Shown: positions 34,908 to 46,797 of the stretch, piece by piece
Numbering within the stretch: the stretch's first letter is position 1
Layout of the letters: each line of letters starts with the position of its first letter
DNA from: Alphaproteobacteria bacterium
Lineage (GTDB): Bacteria; Pseudomonadota; Alphaproteobacteria; UBA2966; CAIVPW01
DNA length: 56,179 nt
Reading direction: 5' to 3'
NCBI GenBank assembly: GCA_016869235.1
Contig: VGER01000006.1
Span: forward strand, 1 to 56,179
Notes under the pieces: generated by a model
Told to the model about the DNA's origin: nothing
The model's input: only the letters and a program-made list of their open reading frames with translations
The model's database searches: none
Position numbers and translations under genes: made by a program

Positions 34908-35255
34908 CTACGCGGTGAAGTCGACCGTGTGCTTGTCGCGCGCCTTCGCTTCTTCTTGGGCGGCGTCCTCGCGGGCGCGGTCCACCGCGTCGTCCACCAG
35001 GAAGCGATCCTGTTCGCCGCGGCGGCGGGCTTGGCGCTCCTCGACCTCCTCGTCGGACTCGACGGTGCGCACGTCGACGCGATCCTCGATGACGCGGCCG
35101 CCTTGCTGGTTGCTGCTTTCCTGCGAGGCCTGCGCCGGGCGCGTCGCCCGCTCGGTGCGCGCCGTGGAGTCGAGTCCCGGCGGCGGCAGCGTGGGCGCCA
35201 CCGGCGTCAGCGTCGTCGGGGAAACCGCGACGGTACCTGCCATGACCTCGACCAT
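34908..35255 (-). CDS. Hypothetical charged, low-complexity protein
   Basis: 115 residues. A Pro/Thr-rich first part (TTLTPVAPTLPPPGLDS) is followed by a strongly charged, probably disordered or coiled region rich in Glu, Asp and Arg (EEVEERQARRRGEQDRF). Codon third positions are G/C-rich in this frame, which favours it over the two frames on the opposite strand. Start 35255 or ATG 35243. No signal peptide and no family seen. Confidence 0.5.
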   Translation of the reverse strand: MVEVMAGTVAVSPTTLTPVAPTLPPPGLDSTARTERATRPAQASQESSNQQGGRVIEDRVDVRTVESDEEVEERQARRRGEQDRFLVDDAVDRAREDAAQEEAKARDKHTVDFTA

Positions 35256-35456
35256 GATCGCCTATGGTTAACGCCGCGGGGCGGCCAACGCCGTCCCGCC
35301 AGGGTCAAGGCATCCTCCGCCCCGGTTGTGGATAAGTCAAGGAGCCGACCCCGGCCCGCGTGACTCTCGCCACACGCTGCGGTTCCCCACACCGAAGAGC
35401 CGCCGCCGGCCCTATCTGACCGTTCGAAGCGGGCCAGGTCCGCAAGGAGGCAGATC

Positions 35457-35675
35457 ATGACTCCCGAGACGAATCGTGCTGCGGCGCCTGGGTTGGTCCT
35501 GGCGGCCGCGTTGATCATTCCGTTCGCCATCCTGTCGGCGGGGACGGCGCCGGCCTATGCCGCTATGCGGAGCTACAGCGCCGAACTCATCACCGTTGAC
35601 CTCGGGCCGCGCGGCATGCTGTTGCGCGACATCGATCGCCGGGGCTTCAACGATCGCAAGGACCTCCTGGTCTGA
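35457..35675 (+). CDS. Small exported protein, unknown
   Basis: 72 residues. Ideal AGGAGG (35445-35450) before ATG 35457. A signal peptide (LVLAAALIIPFAILSAGTAP) ends with AYA, leaving a mature peptide of about 37 residues (AMRSYSAELITVDLGPRGML...). No family recognised. It converges on the broken cytochrome gene. Confidence 0.6.
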   Translation: MTPETNRAAAPGLVLAAALIIPFAILSAGTAPAYAAMRSYSAELITVDLGPRGMLLRDIDRRGFNDRKDLLV

Positions 35676-35680
35676 ACGCG

Positions 35681-36677
35681 TCAGGGTGCCGGCGGATACG
35701 AGCCGAGCGGGCGGTGGGTCGGGCCCACATCGTGCTCCACCGCCGGCACCGTGCGCAGGTAGCGCCAGATGGCCGCGAGGTCCGTGTCGCTCATCGTGGC
35801 GAACGCTTCCCACGGCATGGGAGAGCCCGCCACCACGCGGGCGCCGCGAAAGCGTTCGACGAACACTTCCTCCGACCACGTGTAGATGACGCCGGTGCGC
35901 TCGTCCGGCGTGAGGTTTGGGGCGACGATCTCCATGGCGCGGTCGGTGTCGTCCGGCATCGGCGGGCCCCCCCGACAGCAGCGGCGTCGTGGCGAGGAAT
36001 CCGGAGCCGATGCCGCTCGGGCTGTGACATCCGGCGCAGTTGGCGGGACCGAGCACGAGATAGCCGCCGCGTTCCACCGTCGCTTCCATGCGTGGCGCCA
36101 CGAAGGCAGCCTGTACGGTGCGCGGACGGACGGCGAACGCCGCCACGGCGCGGCCGAGGAAATTGTAGCGGCTCGGCGGCACGGGCACGTCGACGGCAGG
36201 TTGCGCGCGCAGGTAGGCGATGATGGCGGCGATGTCATCGTCGGCGATCGCGCCGACACCGACCTTCATGAACACGGACAGGGTGCCGTCACGGCGCACG
36301 CCGGTGCGCAGCACGCGCGCGAGCTCGCCGTCACTCCATGCGCCGATGCCGTGGTCCCGACTGGGCGTGATGTTGGCCGAGACGACCGTGCCGAACGGCA
36401 GCTGCCAGCGCTGGCCGCCCCTGAGGTCGGGACGGGCCAGCGCATGGAAGCGCCTCGCCTCGGCATTGGGCAGGTGGTACGACGGACAGTGCGCGACGGA
36501 GTTCACGAGGTACTCGCCGCGCGTCACTTGGGCGGGCTCTCCACTTGCCCGGATGAGGGGGAGGGCGACGTCCGAGTACGATCGGCGGCTCAGCAGCTCG
36601 ACCAAGCCAATGGCGACGACGATCGCCCCCAGCAGCACCACTGCGGCTCGGGCGGTCCAACGCCAGAACCGGCGCAT
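35681..36677 (-). pseudogene. Dihaem c-type cytochrome, frameshifted and with one broken haem motif
   Basis: Minus-strand frame from 36677 with an N-terminal membrane helix (AAVVLLGAIVVAIGLVELL) and two cytochrome c domains of about 130 residues. The first haem site should be CxxCH but reads CPSYH (TAC at 36477-36479 in place of a Cys codon). The second, CAGCH, is intact. In the second domain the frame shifts by +1 in a run of seven C (35967-35973), after which MPDDTDRAMEIVAPNLTPDERTG continues in another frame to 35681. The repaired protein would be about 331 residues. Two independent defects argue for a real pseudogene. It resembles cytochrome subunits of membrane dehydrogenases. Confidence 0.78.
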
Positions 36678-36679
36678 GC

Positions 36680-38038
36680 CTAGGGGCGAGCGGGGGGCGG
36701 TTGCGCCAAGCCGTCGAGGCGGGCCTTTACCTCGCCGTACGCCTGCGTGCCAGGCTGCAGGCGACTAAGAAGCTTGTTCCAATGCGCGGCCGCAGCCTCG
36801 GTCTCGCCGGCCTCGGCGGCGGCGATGCCGAGGAAATACATCGCCTCGAGGTTGTCGGCGTCGAGCGTCAGCACGCGCTCGAGGATCGCCTTGGCCTCTG
36901 CGGGAAACGGATCGTTGGCCGGCGTCGCCGAAAGCAGGATGCCCGCCTGCTCGGTCAGCACAGCGACGTCGTCGGGCGCCAGCGCCACCGCCTTGGCGAT
37001 GGCGTTGCGAGCGTCGTCCCAGCGTTCGAGCACGCGATAGGACTGGGCAAGGCGCGTCCAGCCGGCGAGGTCCGTGGGGTTCTGCTCCATCTGCGCGGCG
37101 AGGCGATCGACCATCTGGGTGATCATCGCCATCTGTTGCTCGGGGGTCATGCCGGCGAGCGGAGACGGCGTAGCGGGCGCAGGATTGGGCATGACCGCCG
37201 CCAGATCGACGTTTAGCCGGCGCGCGGCGTCCTCGAGCTGGCGGCGCACGATGGCGAGGTACGGTGCGTCGGCGGGCGTGTCGGCCGCGAGCTTCAGCCA
37301 GATGTCGAAGGCTTGCTGAGTCTGGCCGGCCTGCGCCTTGGCGATGCCGTCGTAATAGCGCGCCGCCGGGTGGGTCGGATCGTCGGCCAGCGCGGCGGCG
37401 ATGGCCGTGAGCGCCGGCGGCGTCACGAGACCGCCGCTCGCGTTGATGAGCGCTTCGGTCAGCTCCATGTAGGTTTTGGCGTCGGCGCGGCCAAGCGCGA
37501 TCGCGCGCTGTGCCGCGTTGGCGGCATCGTCGAAGCGCCCCGTCGCCAGGTAGGCACGGCCCAGCAGCAGCCATCCGTCGGGGTCGTTCGGACTTGCGGC
37601 AAGCGCGGTCTCGCGCTGGGCGATGAACTCCAGCATCTCGCGGCTGGTGGCGGCCGGCCGCACCAGCTCCGGGCGGCCGGCAAGCGGCTGGTCGGGCGCG
37701 ACGGGCTCCCCGCGCCACAGGTACAGGCCGAACGAAACCAGCGGCACCGCGATGGCGAGCGCCACGGCCACCTGCCAGCGCGGCAGCTTGCCGGGGCTCT
37801 TGTAGGTCCCCTTGGTGACTCCCAGCACGCGGCGGTCGATCTCGAGCCGCGCCGCCGCTTCCTGCGCCGGGGTGAGCAGGCCGCGGGTGACGTCCTCCTC
37901 CAGCTCGCGCAGCTGATCGCGATAGACCTCGAGGTCATAGTCGGCGCGCGACTTCGGCGCGCTGCGCTTGCTCACCAGCGGCAGCACGACCATCGCCGCG
38001 GCGACCAGCGCCAGGATGATCAGCGGAATCCAGGCCAT
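36680..38038 (-). CDS. ccmI: Cytochrome c biogenesis protein CcmI (TPR)
   Basis: 452 residues. Two N-terminal membrane helices (about 2-22 and 92-110) flank a cytoplasmic coiled loop (DYDLEVYRDQLRELEEDVTRGLL). The periplasmic C-terminal part has TPR helices (DPDGWLLLGRAYLATGRFDDA, DLAGWTRLAQSYRVLERWDDA). CcmI holds apocytochrome c for CcmFH. Last gene of the ccm run; starts directly after the ccmH stop. Confidence 0.94.
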   Translation of the reverse strand: MAWIPLIILALVAAAMVVLPLVSKRSAPKSRADYDLEVYRDQLRELEEDVTRGLLTPAQEAAARLEIDRRVLGVTKGTYKSPGKLPRWQVAVALAIAVPLVSFGLYLWRGEPVAPDQPLAGRPELVRPAATSREMLEFIAQRETALAASPNDPDGWLLLGRAYLATGRFDDAANAAQRAIALGRADAKTYMELTEALINASGGLVTPPALTAIAAALADDPTHPAARYYDGIAKAQAGQTQQAFDIWLKLAADTPADAPYLAIVRRQLEDAARRLNVDLAAVMPNPAPATPSPLAGMTPEQQMAMITQMVDRLAAQMEQNPTDLAGWTRLAQSYRVLERWDDARNAIAKAVALAPDDVAVLTEQAGILLSATPANDPFPAEAKAILERVLTLDADNLEAMYFLGIAAAEAGETEAAAAHWNKLLSRLQPGTQAYGEVKARLDGLAQPPPARP

Positions 38039-38521
38039 CTAGCCTCGCCTTTCCTCGCCCAACAGCTCCGCGACGCGCGCCTGCTCCTCGGAGGACAGCG
38101 GCTTAGCCTCGGGGATGCTGCGCCGCGAGCGCAGGAAGTACAGGGCGGTGCCGACGAACGCCGTGACGAGCAGCAGCGGCGGGCTCAGCCACAGCACCAG
38201 CGTGCCGGCGTTCAGCGGCGGCTGCAGCAGCACCCAGTTGCCGTAGCGCGCCACCACATAGGTGACCACGTCCTCGTCGGTGTCGCCTGCGGCGATGCGC
38301 TCGCGCACCACGTTGCGCAGGTCGCGCGCCAGCTCGGCGTTGGATTCATGGATGGACTGGTTCTGGCACACCAGGCAACGCAGGCGCTTGTGCAACTCGC
38401 GCGCCCGCTGCTCCAGCGCCGGGTCGGGCAGCACCGGCTCAAGGCCCTGCGCATAGACGACAGGCGCCAACGCCAGCAGCGCCAGCAGGGCGAGCATGGA
38501 GAGGCGCAGCGCGGTCCTCAT
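38039..38521 (-). CDS. ccmH: Cytochrome c biogenesis thiol-reductase CcmH
   Basis: 160 residues. Signal peptide, then a domain with the redox motif LRCLVCQNQSIHES (about residues 48-60) and a C-terminal membrane helix (LWLSPPLLLVTAFVGTALYF). It reduces the apocytochrome CxxCH thiols before haem attachment. ATGA-type overlap with ccmG. Confidence 0.95.
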   Translation of the reverse strand: MRTALRLSMLALLALLALAPVVYAQGLEPVLPDPALEQRARELHKRLRCLVCQNQSIHESNAELARDLRNVVRERIAAGDTDEDVVTYVVARYGNWVLLQPPLNAGTLVLWLSPPLLLVTAFVGTALYFLRSRRSIPEAKPLSSEEQARVAELLGEERRG

Positions 38522-39063
38522 CCGGCGCGCGCGACGGCCTTGGCCTGCAGCTCGCGCACCTTGGGTAGGATTTGCGTCTCGAGCGCGTTGCGGTCGACGG
38601 GACCGATAAACTTGAGCTGAATGATTCCGTCAGGGTCGACGACGAACGTCTCCGGCACGCCGTAGACGCCCCAGTCGATGCCGACGCGGCCGAGCTCGTC
38701 GGCGCCGGTCGCGGTGTAGGGGTTGCCGAGCTGCGCCAGCCACGCCGAGGCGTTGTTGGGCCGGTCCTTGTAGTTGAGGCCGTAGATCGGCACGCCGGTC
38801 TTGGCGACCTCGATCCACAGGCCATGCTCGGCGCGGCACGGCACGCACCATGAGGCGAACACGTTGACGATCGAGACCTTGCCCTTGAGGTCCTCGCTGG
38901 AGAAGCCGGGGCCGAAGTCCTTCATCGGCTCGAGGGCGAAGGTGGGCACCGCCTTGCCGATGAGGGCCGATGGGATCTCTCGCGGCTTCAGGCCAAGCCC
39001 GACGGCAAGCGCCACGGCGACCATGGCGAACACCACCAAAGGTACAAGCAGCGCCGGGCGCAT
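38518..39063 (-). CDS. ccmG: Thiol:disulfide interchange protein CcmG/DsbE
   Basis: 181 residues. N-terminal membrane anchor, then a thioredoxin fold facing the periplasm. The active site is WCVPC in VFASWCVPCRAEHG (about residue 77), and the cis-proline region GVPETFVVDPDG is present. Supplies reductant to CcmH. 4 bases after ccmF. Confidence 0.94.
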   Translation of the reverse strand: MRPALLVPLVVFAMVAVALAVGLGLKPREIPSALIGKAVPTFALEPMKDFGPGFSSEDLKGKVSIVNVFASWCVPCRAEHGLWIEVAKTGVPIYGLNYKDRPNNASAWLAQLGNPYTATGADELGRVGIDWGVYGVPETFVVDPDGIIQLKFIGPVDRNALETQILPKVRELQAKAVARAG

Positions 39064-39067
39064 GCGC

Positions 39068-41065
39068 CTATTCCGTAGCCCCGGATGCTGCGCCTGCCAG
39101 CGCTCCCGTCTCGCGCGTGCGCCGAGCCGCGGGCGCGCCGACGCGGTGGCGGCGATCGGACAGCGACACCAAGCCGCCGGCCACCATCACCGCGGCGCCG
39201 ATCCACAGCCAGTGCACGAACGGCTTGAAGTAACCGCGGATGGCGTAGCCGCCGTTGCCGTCGGCGTCACCGACGACGACGTACAGGTCGCCGAGCCAGG
39301 TTGGCTCGATGGCGGCCTCGGTCGTCACCTGCGGCGAATCGACGTACGAGCGTTTCTCGGGTGCAAGCCGCATGACGACCTCGCCACCCTTGGCGACGTC
39401 GAAGGTGGCGCGCTGGGCGACGTAGTTCGGCCCGGCGACGGAGGCGACGCCGCGCAGTGTCAGCGTGTAGCCGGCCACGTCCATCGTCTCTCCCACGCGC
39501 ATCACCTGGTCCTTCTCGGTCTGCCAGGTGAGGAGGACAGTGAGACCGAGGACGACAAGGCCGACGCCGGCATGCGCCAGCGACATGCCGATGGCCGAGC
39601 GCGGCAGCGCCGCCAGGCGGGCCGCGGCGCCGGAGACCCCGCCCCGCAGCGTTCGCTCATACAGAGGCAAGATGCCGCCCAGCACCAGCCACGCGGCAAG
39701 CGCGACGCCGCCGGTGGCCGCGGCTGAGCGCGGCTCGACCAGCGCGTACACCGCGAGGCCGGTGAAGCCCGCGAAGATGAAGGTGAACCGCAGGCGCTCC
39801 AGCGCGCCGCGCAGGTCGCCGCGCTTCCACGGCAGCAGCGGCCCGACCGCCATGGCGGCGAGCAGCGGCAGCATCAGCGGCACGAACGTCGCCTGGAAGA
39901 ACGGAGGACCGACCGAGACCTTCTCACCGCTGATCGCATCGAGGATGAGCGGATAGAGCGTGCCGAGCAGTACCGTGGCGCAGGCGGTCGCCAGGAGGAT
40001 GTTGTTGAGCACCAGCGCGCCTTCGCGGCTCACCGGCGCGAACAGGCCGCCGGGCCGGAGCGCCGGTGCGCGCACGGCAAAGAGCGCCAGTGAGCCGCCG
40101 ATGGCCACCACCAGGAAGCCGAGGATGAACAATCCGCGTGCCGGGTCGGTGGCGAACGCGTGCACCGAAGTGAGCACGCCCGACCGCACGATGAACGTGC
40201 CCAAGAGGCTCAAGGAGAAGGTGAGGATCGCCAGGAGGATCGTCCACGCCTTGAGCGTGTCGCGCCGCTCGACGACGATGGCCGAGTGCAGCAGCGCCGT
40301 GCCGGCGAGCCAGGGCATGAACGACGCGTTCTCGACCGGGTCCCAGAACCAGAAGCCGCCCCAGCCGAGCTCGTAGTACGCCCACCAGCTGCCGAGCGAG
40401 ATGCCGATGGTGAGGAAGCACCACGCCGCCAGCGTCCACGGCCGCACCCAGCGCGCCCACGCCGGATCGACGCGGCCCTCGATCAGCGCGGCCACCGCGA
40501 AGGAGAACGCCATCGAGAAGCCGACGTAGCCGAGGTAGAGGAACGGCGGATGGATGGCGAGGCCGGGATCCTGCAGCAGCGGGTTCAGCCCGCGCCCCTC
40601 GGCCGGCGCCGGGAAGATGCGCTCGAAGGGATTCGACGTGAACAGGATGAAGGCGAGAAAGCCGACGCCGACCATCGCCTGCACGCTGAGAACGCGCGCG
40701 GCCAGCGCCGGCGGCAGGTTGGTGCCGAACGTCGCCACCGCCGCGCCGAAGCCGGTGAGGATGAGGATCCACAGGAGCAGCGAACCCTCGTGGTTGCCCC
40801 ACACGCCGGTGACTTTGTAGAGGAGCGGCTTCAGCGAGTGCGAACTCTGGAAGACGGTCGCCACCGAGAAGTCCGACTGCACGAAGCAGTACATCAGGGC
40901 GAAGAACGCCACCGCCGCCATGAGGAACTGGATGCCGGCGGCGGGACGCGCCACCGCGACCCAGTCGTCGGCGCCGCGCGCCGCGCCGATCAGCGGCACG
41001 GTCGCCTGCACTGCCGCCACCACCAGCGCGACGATCAGCGCGAAATGTCCGAGCTCGGCTACCAA
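39068..41065 (-). CDS. ccmF: Cytochrome c haem lyase subunit CcmF
   Basis: 665 residues, about 15 membrane helices. The haem-handling WWD motif is seen as GWGGFWFWDPVENASFMPW (about residue 230), flanked by conserved histidines (for example GNHEGSLLLW). Ligates haem from holo-CcmE to apocytochrome thiols. Full family length, with no damage seen. Confidence 0.96.
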   Translation of the reverse strand: MVAELGHFALIVALVVAAVQATVPLIGAARGADDWVAVARPAAGIQFLMAAVAFFALMYCFVQSDFSVATVFQSSHSLKPLLYKVTGVWGNHEGSLLLWILILTGFGAAVATFGTNLPPALAARVLSVQAMVGVGFLAFILFTSNPFERIFPAPAEGRGLNPLLQDPGLAIHPPFLYLGYVGFSMAFSFAVAALIEGRVDPAWARWVRPWTLAAWCFLTIGISLGSWWAYYELGWGGFWFWDPVENASFMPWLAGTALLHSAIVVERRDTLKAWTILLAILTFSLSLLGTFIVRSGVLTSVHAFATDPARGLFILGFLVVAIGGSLALFAVRAPALRPGGLFAPVSREGALVLNNILLATACATVLLGTLYPLILDAISGEKVSVGPPFFQATFVPLMLPLLAAMAVGPLLPWKRGDLRGALERLRFTFIFAGFTGLAVYALVEPRSAAATGGVALAAWLVLGGILPLYERTLRGGVSGAAARLAALPRSAIGMSLAHAGVGLVVLGLTVLLTWQTEKDQVMRVGETMDVAGYTLTLRGVASVAGPNYVAQRATFDVAKGGEVVMRLAPEKRSYVDSPQVTTEAAIEPTWLGDLYVVVGDADGNGGYAIRGYFKPFVHWLWIGAAVMVAGGLVSLSDRRHRVGAPAARRTRETGALAGAASGATE

Positions 41066-41069
41066 CGGA

Positions 41070-41507
41070 CTATTGGCCTTTCCACTGCCCCTCGGCCTTC
41101 AAGGCGTCGATCACTTCCTTGGGCATGTAGGTTTCGTCGTGCTTGGCGAGGATCTGGTTGGCGACGAACACGCCGTCGGGGCCCATGCGCCCCTCGGCCA
41201 CCACGCCCTGACCTTCCTTGAACAGGTTGGGCAGCAGGCCGGTGTAGGTGACCTTCACCGAGCTGCGGGTGTCGGTGACGAGGAAATGGATGGTGTCGGC
41301 GCCGTGCCGCACGACCGATCCGGACTCCACCAGCCCGCCGATGCGGAAGTTGCGGTTGTTGGGTGGCACGTCGCCGCCGACGACCTCGGTCGGCGTGCGG
41401 AAGAACGTGATGTTGTCGGACAGCGCGAACATGACGAGCGCCGTCGCGGCGCCCAGCGCCGCAAGGCCGCTTACCACGAAGATCATGCGCTGGCGCTTAC
41501 GCGTCAC
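41070..41507 (-). CDS. ccmE: Haem chaperone CcmE
   Basis: 145 residues. One N-terminal membrane helix, then a periplasmic OB fold. The haem-binding histidine and tyrosine lie in the HDETYMP motif near residue 123, the variant found in typical System I organisms. Overlaps ccmD by 11 bases. Confidence 0.95.
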   Translation of the reverse strand: MTRKRQRMIFVVSGLAALGAATALVMFALSDNITFFRTPTEVVGGDVPPNNRNFRIGGLVESGSVVRHGADTIHFLVTDTRSSVKVTYTGLLPNLFKEGQGVVAEGRMGPDGVFVANQILAKHDETYMPKEVIDALKAEGQWKGQ

Positions 41508-41724
41508 TGGTCTGGGTCCCGCTCAGGGGGGTGGAATCAGTCGCGCCCGACTCGCGCCGGCGCGCGCGGTGCGGCGCGTCCTTCTCGAGCTCGGCGAGGA
41601 CCTTGCGGTCGGCCTTTAAGCCGCGCCATGTCGAGATCGCTAGCCATGCCATGAAGCCCAGCGTCGCGACGTAGGTCGGCCAGACGAACCAGGCGTAGCC
41701 GTCCATGGCAAAGAATTCGGCCAT
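41497..41724 (-). CDS. ccmD: Haem exporter protein CcmD
   Basis: 75 residues. The start MAEFFAMDGYAWFVWPTYVA is characteristic, with one membrane helix and a charged tail. Stabilises the CcmABC-CcmE complex and helps release holo-CcmE. Longer than the ~50-70 usual, owing to a Ser/Thr-rich tail. Overlaps the ccmE start. Confidence 0.9.
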   Translation of the reverse strand: MAEFFAMDGYAWFVWPTYVATLGFMAWLAISTWRGLKADRKVLAELEKDAPHRARRRESGATDSTPLSGTQTSDA

Positions 41725-41743
41725 CGGTCTTGCTACCTTGGGC

Positions 41744-42460
41744 TCAGGCCTGCGCGCGCAACAGGCGCAGCTGCCGAATCTTGCGGCCCACGACCTCGCG
41801 CTCCATGCGCCACAGCAGCATCGTCACATAGAAAGAAAAGAAGCCGGCAAGCAGCGTCAGCAATGGCACCGCCATCGACGAGTCCGTGCGCCCCTGCAAC
41901 AACCCGGCGGGCTGGTGCAGCGTGTTCCACCATTCCACCGAGTAGTGGATGATCGGCAGGTTCACCGATCCGGCGAGGCACAGGATCGCCGCGGCGCGCG
42001 CGGCGCGGTTCGGGTCCTCGATCGCCTGCCAGATGGCGATGTAGCCGAGATAGATGAAGAAGAGGATCAGCTCCGAGGTGAGCCGTGCGTCCCACACCCA
42101 GAAGGTGCCCCAGGTCGGACGCCCCCATAGCGAGCCGGACAGGAGCGTGGTGGCGGTGAAGCCGGCGCCGATGACGGCGGATGCCTTCGCCGCGATGTCG
42201 GCGAGCGGATGCTTCCAGATCAGGGCGACTGCGCTCGCCACCGCCATGGCGCCGAAGATCGCCATGCTCATGATGGCGCTCGGCACATGCACGTACATGA
42301 TCTTGGCGGGGGCCCCCTGCGTGGCGTCGTGCGGCGCCGACAGGCCGGCGAAGAAACCCCAGGCAAGCAGGGCCGCGGTCAGCGCTCCGAGGTACGGCAG
42401 CACCGCGTTCGCGATGCGCAGGAAACGGCCGGGGTTCGCCAGCCAATGCAGGTTAGCCAT
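41744..42460 (-). CDS. ccmC: Haem exporter/handling protein CcmC
   Basis: 238 residues, six membrane helices. The WWD segment is WGRPTWGTFWVWDARLTSEL, with conserved histidines in the flanking loops (MYVHVPSAIMS, ILHYS-type). Attaches haem to CcmE. Separated from ccmB by 150 bases that include the ccmB relic. Confidence 0.95.
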   Translation of the reverse strand: MANLHWLANPGRFLRIANAVLPYLGALTAALLAWGFFAGLSAPHDATQGAPAKIMYVHVPSAIMSMAIFGAMAVASAVALIWKHPLADIAAKASAVIGAGFTATTLLSGSLWGRPTWGTFWVWDARLTSELILFFIYLGYIAIWQAIEDPNRAARAAAILCLAGSVNLPIIHYSVEWWNTLHQPAGLLQGRTDSSMAVPLLTLLAGFFSFYVTMLLWRMEREVVGRKIRQLRLLRAQA

Positions 42461-42555
42461 GGGGTCGATTAACCATTCTGCCGAAGCAGCCCTCTTAGCA
42501 CCGATTCGCGGCCCCTGGCCAACACGAGGCGGTTAGCGGGTGCCCGATTGCGGCC

Positions 42556-42597
42556 TTACTTCAGGTTGAGGCGAAGTGCCGCGGCGGCGGCCGTCGC
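42556..42597 (-). pseudogene. Relic of a second ccmB 3' end
   Basis: On the minus strand the codons TAAAAALRLNLK-stop (stop TAA at 42556-42558) repeat the last residues of ccmB, WAAAAALRLNLE-stop (ending at 42611), with many synonymous differences. Only about 13 codons remain and there is no start. It follows the ccmB stop by about 13 bases. It looks like the end of an older or foreign ccmB left after replacement or duplication. Confidence 0.5.
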
Positions 42598-42610
42598 TCG
42601 GCGCGCGCTC

Positions 42611-43276
42611 CTACTCCAGGTTCAGCCGCAGGGCTGCCGCGGCGGCCCAGGGCGTCAGAGCCAGCGCCACCAGCAGGTCGGCGCCGAGGAGCAGAAGGTG
42701 GGGGCGGGGGCTCAGCCCGTCCAGCGTGGCCTCGACCGCGAGGGCGCCGAAGATGAGCGCGGGCACGTAGAGCGGAATGACGAGCAGCGACAGCAGCACG
42801 CCGCCGCGCCGCACCCCGACCGTGAGCGCCGCGCCGATGCTGCCGACCAGGCTCAGCACCGGGGTGCCGAGCAGCATGGCGGCGATCAGGATCGGATAGG
42901 CCGTGACGTCCACCGCGAGGAGGAAGCCGAGCGCCGGCGCCAGGAGCGTTACCGGCAGGCCGGTGGTGAGCCAGTGCGCGGCCGCCTTGGCGAGCACGGT
43001 GAGCTCGAGCGGCAGCGGCGCCAGCGCCAGCAGCTCCAGGCTGCCGTCCTCGTAGTCGGCCTGGAACATGCGATCGAGCGACAGCATGGCAGCGAGCAGC
43101 GCCACCACCCACAGCACGCCAGGGCCGATGCGCGCCAGCAAGGCGAGGTCGGGGCCGACGCCGAGCGGAAACAGCGTCACCGTGAGCACGAAGAACAAGA
43201 GCGTCCAATAGCTGCCGCCGCCCTGGCGCAAGGCGAGGCGCACGTCGCGCGCGATAACGGCCAGGAACGGGCTCAT
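42611..43276 (-). CDS. ccmB: Haem exporter membrane subunit CcmB
   Basis: 221 residues, six membrane helices. Conserved parts: FVLTVTLFPLGVGPD, ADYEDGSLELLALAPLPLEL and LLVIPLYVPALIFGA. With CcmA forms the ABC part of the CcmABCD complex that releases holo-CcmE. ATGA overlap with ccmA. Confidence 0.94.
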   Translation of the reverse strand: MSPFLAVIARDVRLALRQGGGSYWTLLFFVLTVTLFPLGVGPDLALLARIGPGVLWVVALLAAMLSLDRMFQADYEDGSLELLALAPLPLELTVLAKAAAHWLTTGLPVTLLAPALGFLLAVDVTAYPILIAAMLLGTPVLSLVGSIGAALTVGVRRGGVLLSLLVIPLYVPALIFGALAVEATLDGLSPRPHLLLLGADLLVALALTPWAAAAALRLNLE

Positions 43277-43893
43277 GGCGCCGCCATTGTCAGCGTCGCG
43301 ACGCGATCGAGGGCGAGATCCTGGTGCGTGGCGATGATCGCCATGCCGCCGCCGTCGCAGTGCCGGTTGATGACCGCGAGCAGCGCGCGCGCCGACGCGT
43401 CGTCGAGCGACGATGTCGGCTCATCCAACAGCCACAACGGCGCGCGGCTTCCGGAAAGGCGCGACAGGTTGAGCCGCCGCTTCTGGCCAGCCGACAGATA
43501 GGCGGCGGGCAGATCGGCGAGGTGCCCGAGTCCGAGCGGACCCAGCGCCGTATCGACGGCCAGCGCGGCGCCGCCCGGCGCCAGTCCCAGCCAGAAGGCG
43601 AGGTTTGCGGCGACCGTGAACGCGGGCTTCACCGCGTCGAGATGGCCCGCCCAGGCGATGCGGGCGCGGTGGGCGTCGCGATCCGCGGTAATCGGCGTGC
43701 CGTTCCAGGTGAGTGCGCCGGCGGCTGGTGCCAGGAAGGCGGCGCACAAGCGCAACAGGCTCGATTTGCCGGAGCCGTTGGGGCCGCGCAGGAGCAGCGC
43801 GCTGCCGGACGTCAGTGAGAAATCGAGGTCCTCGAAGACGATGCGCTCGCCGCGGATGCAGGCCAGGCCGGAGGCGGCGAAGGTGTCGGGCAT
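43273..43893 (-). CDS. ccmA: Haem exporter ATP-binding subunit CcmA
   Basis: 206 residues. ABC ATPase with Walker A GPNGSGKSSLL (about residue 37), signature YLSAGQKRRLNLSRL and Walker B LWLLDEPTSSLD, then the switch His in ATHQD. First gene of the ccm run; its promoter must lie between 43894 and 44014, shared with the divergent acnA. Confidence 0.95.
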   Translation of the reverse strand: MPDTFAASGLACIRGERIVFEDLDFSLTSGSALLLRGPNGSGKSSLLRLCAAFLAPAAGALTWNGTPITADRDAHRARIAWAGHLDAVKPAFTVAANLAFWLGLAPGGAALAVDTALGPLGLGHLADLPAAYLSAGQKRRLNLSRLSGSRAPLWLLDEPTSSLDDASARALLAVINRHCDGGGMAIIATHQDLALDRVATLTMAAP

Positions 43894-44014
43894 GCGGTCG
43901 CGGGGCCCAGTGTGGATTGGCCAAAGGCGCGGGGTCGCGGCACCCTAGCCGAATCGGCCCAGCGCACCAATTCTGGTGTATCTAAGCCGCCTCAAAACCA
44001 TCGCGCGTGGCCCA

Positions 44015-46738
<2,724 letters not shown>

Positions 46739-46797
46739 GCCGGCGTTACCGAAAATTGATTGGCCGGGGGTGGTGCAGGGCGTCACGATCCGAGGCG

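Noticed and set aside
34915..35363. Two plus-strand frames opposite the charged hypothetical protein
   Set aside because: They read as Ser/Arg- or Ala/Leu-rich shadows; the minus-strand frame has better third-position GC and a plausible protein composition.
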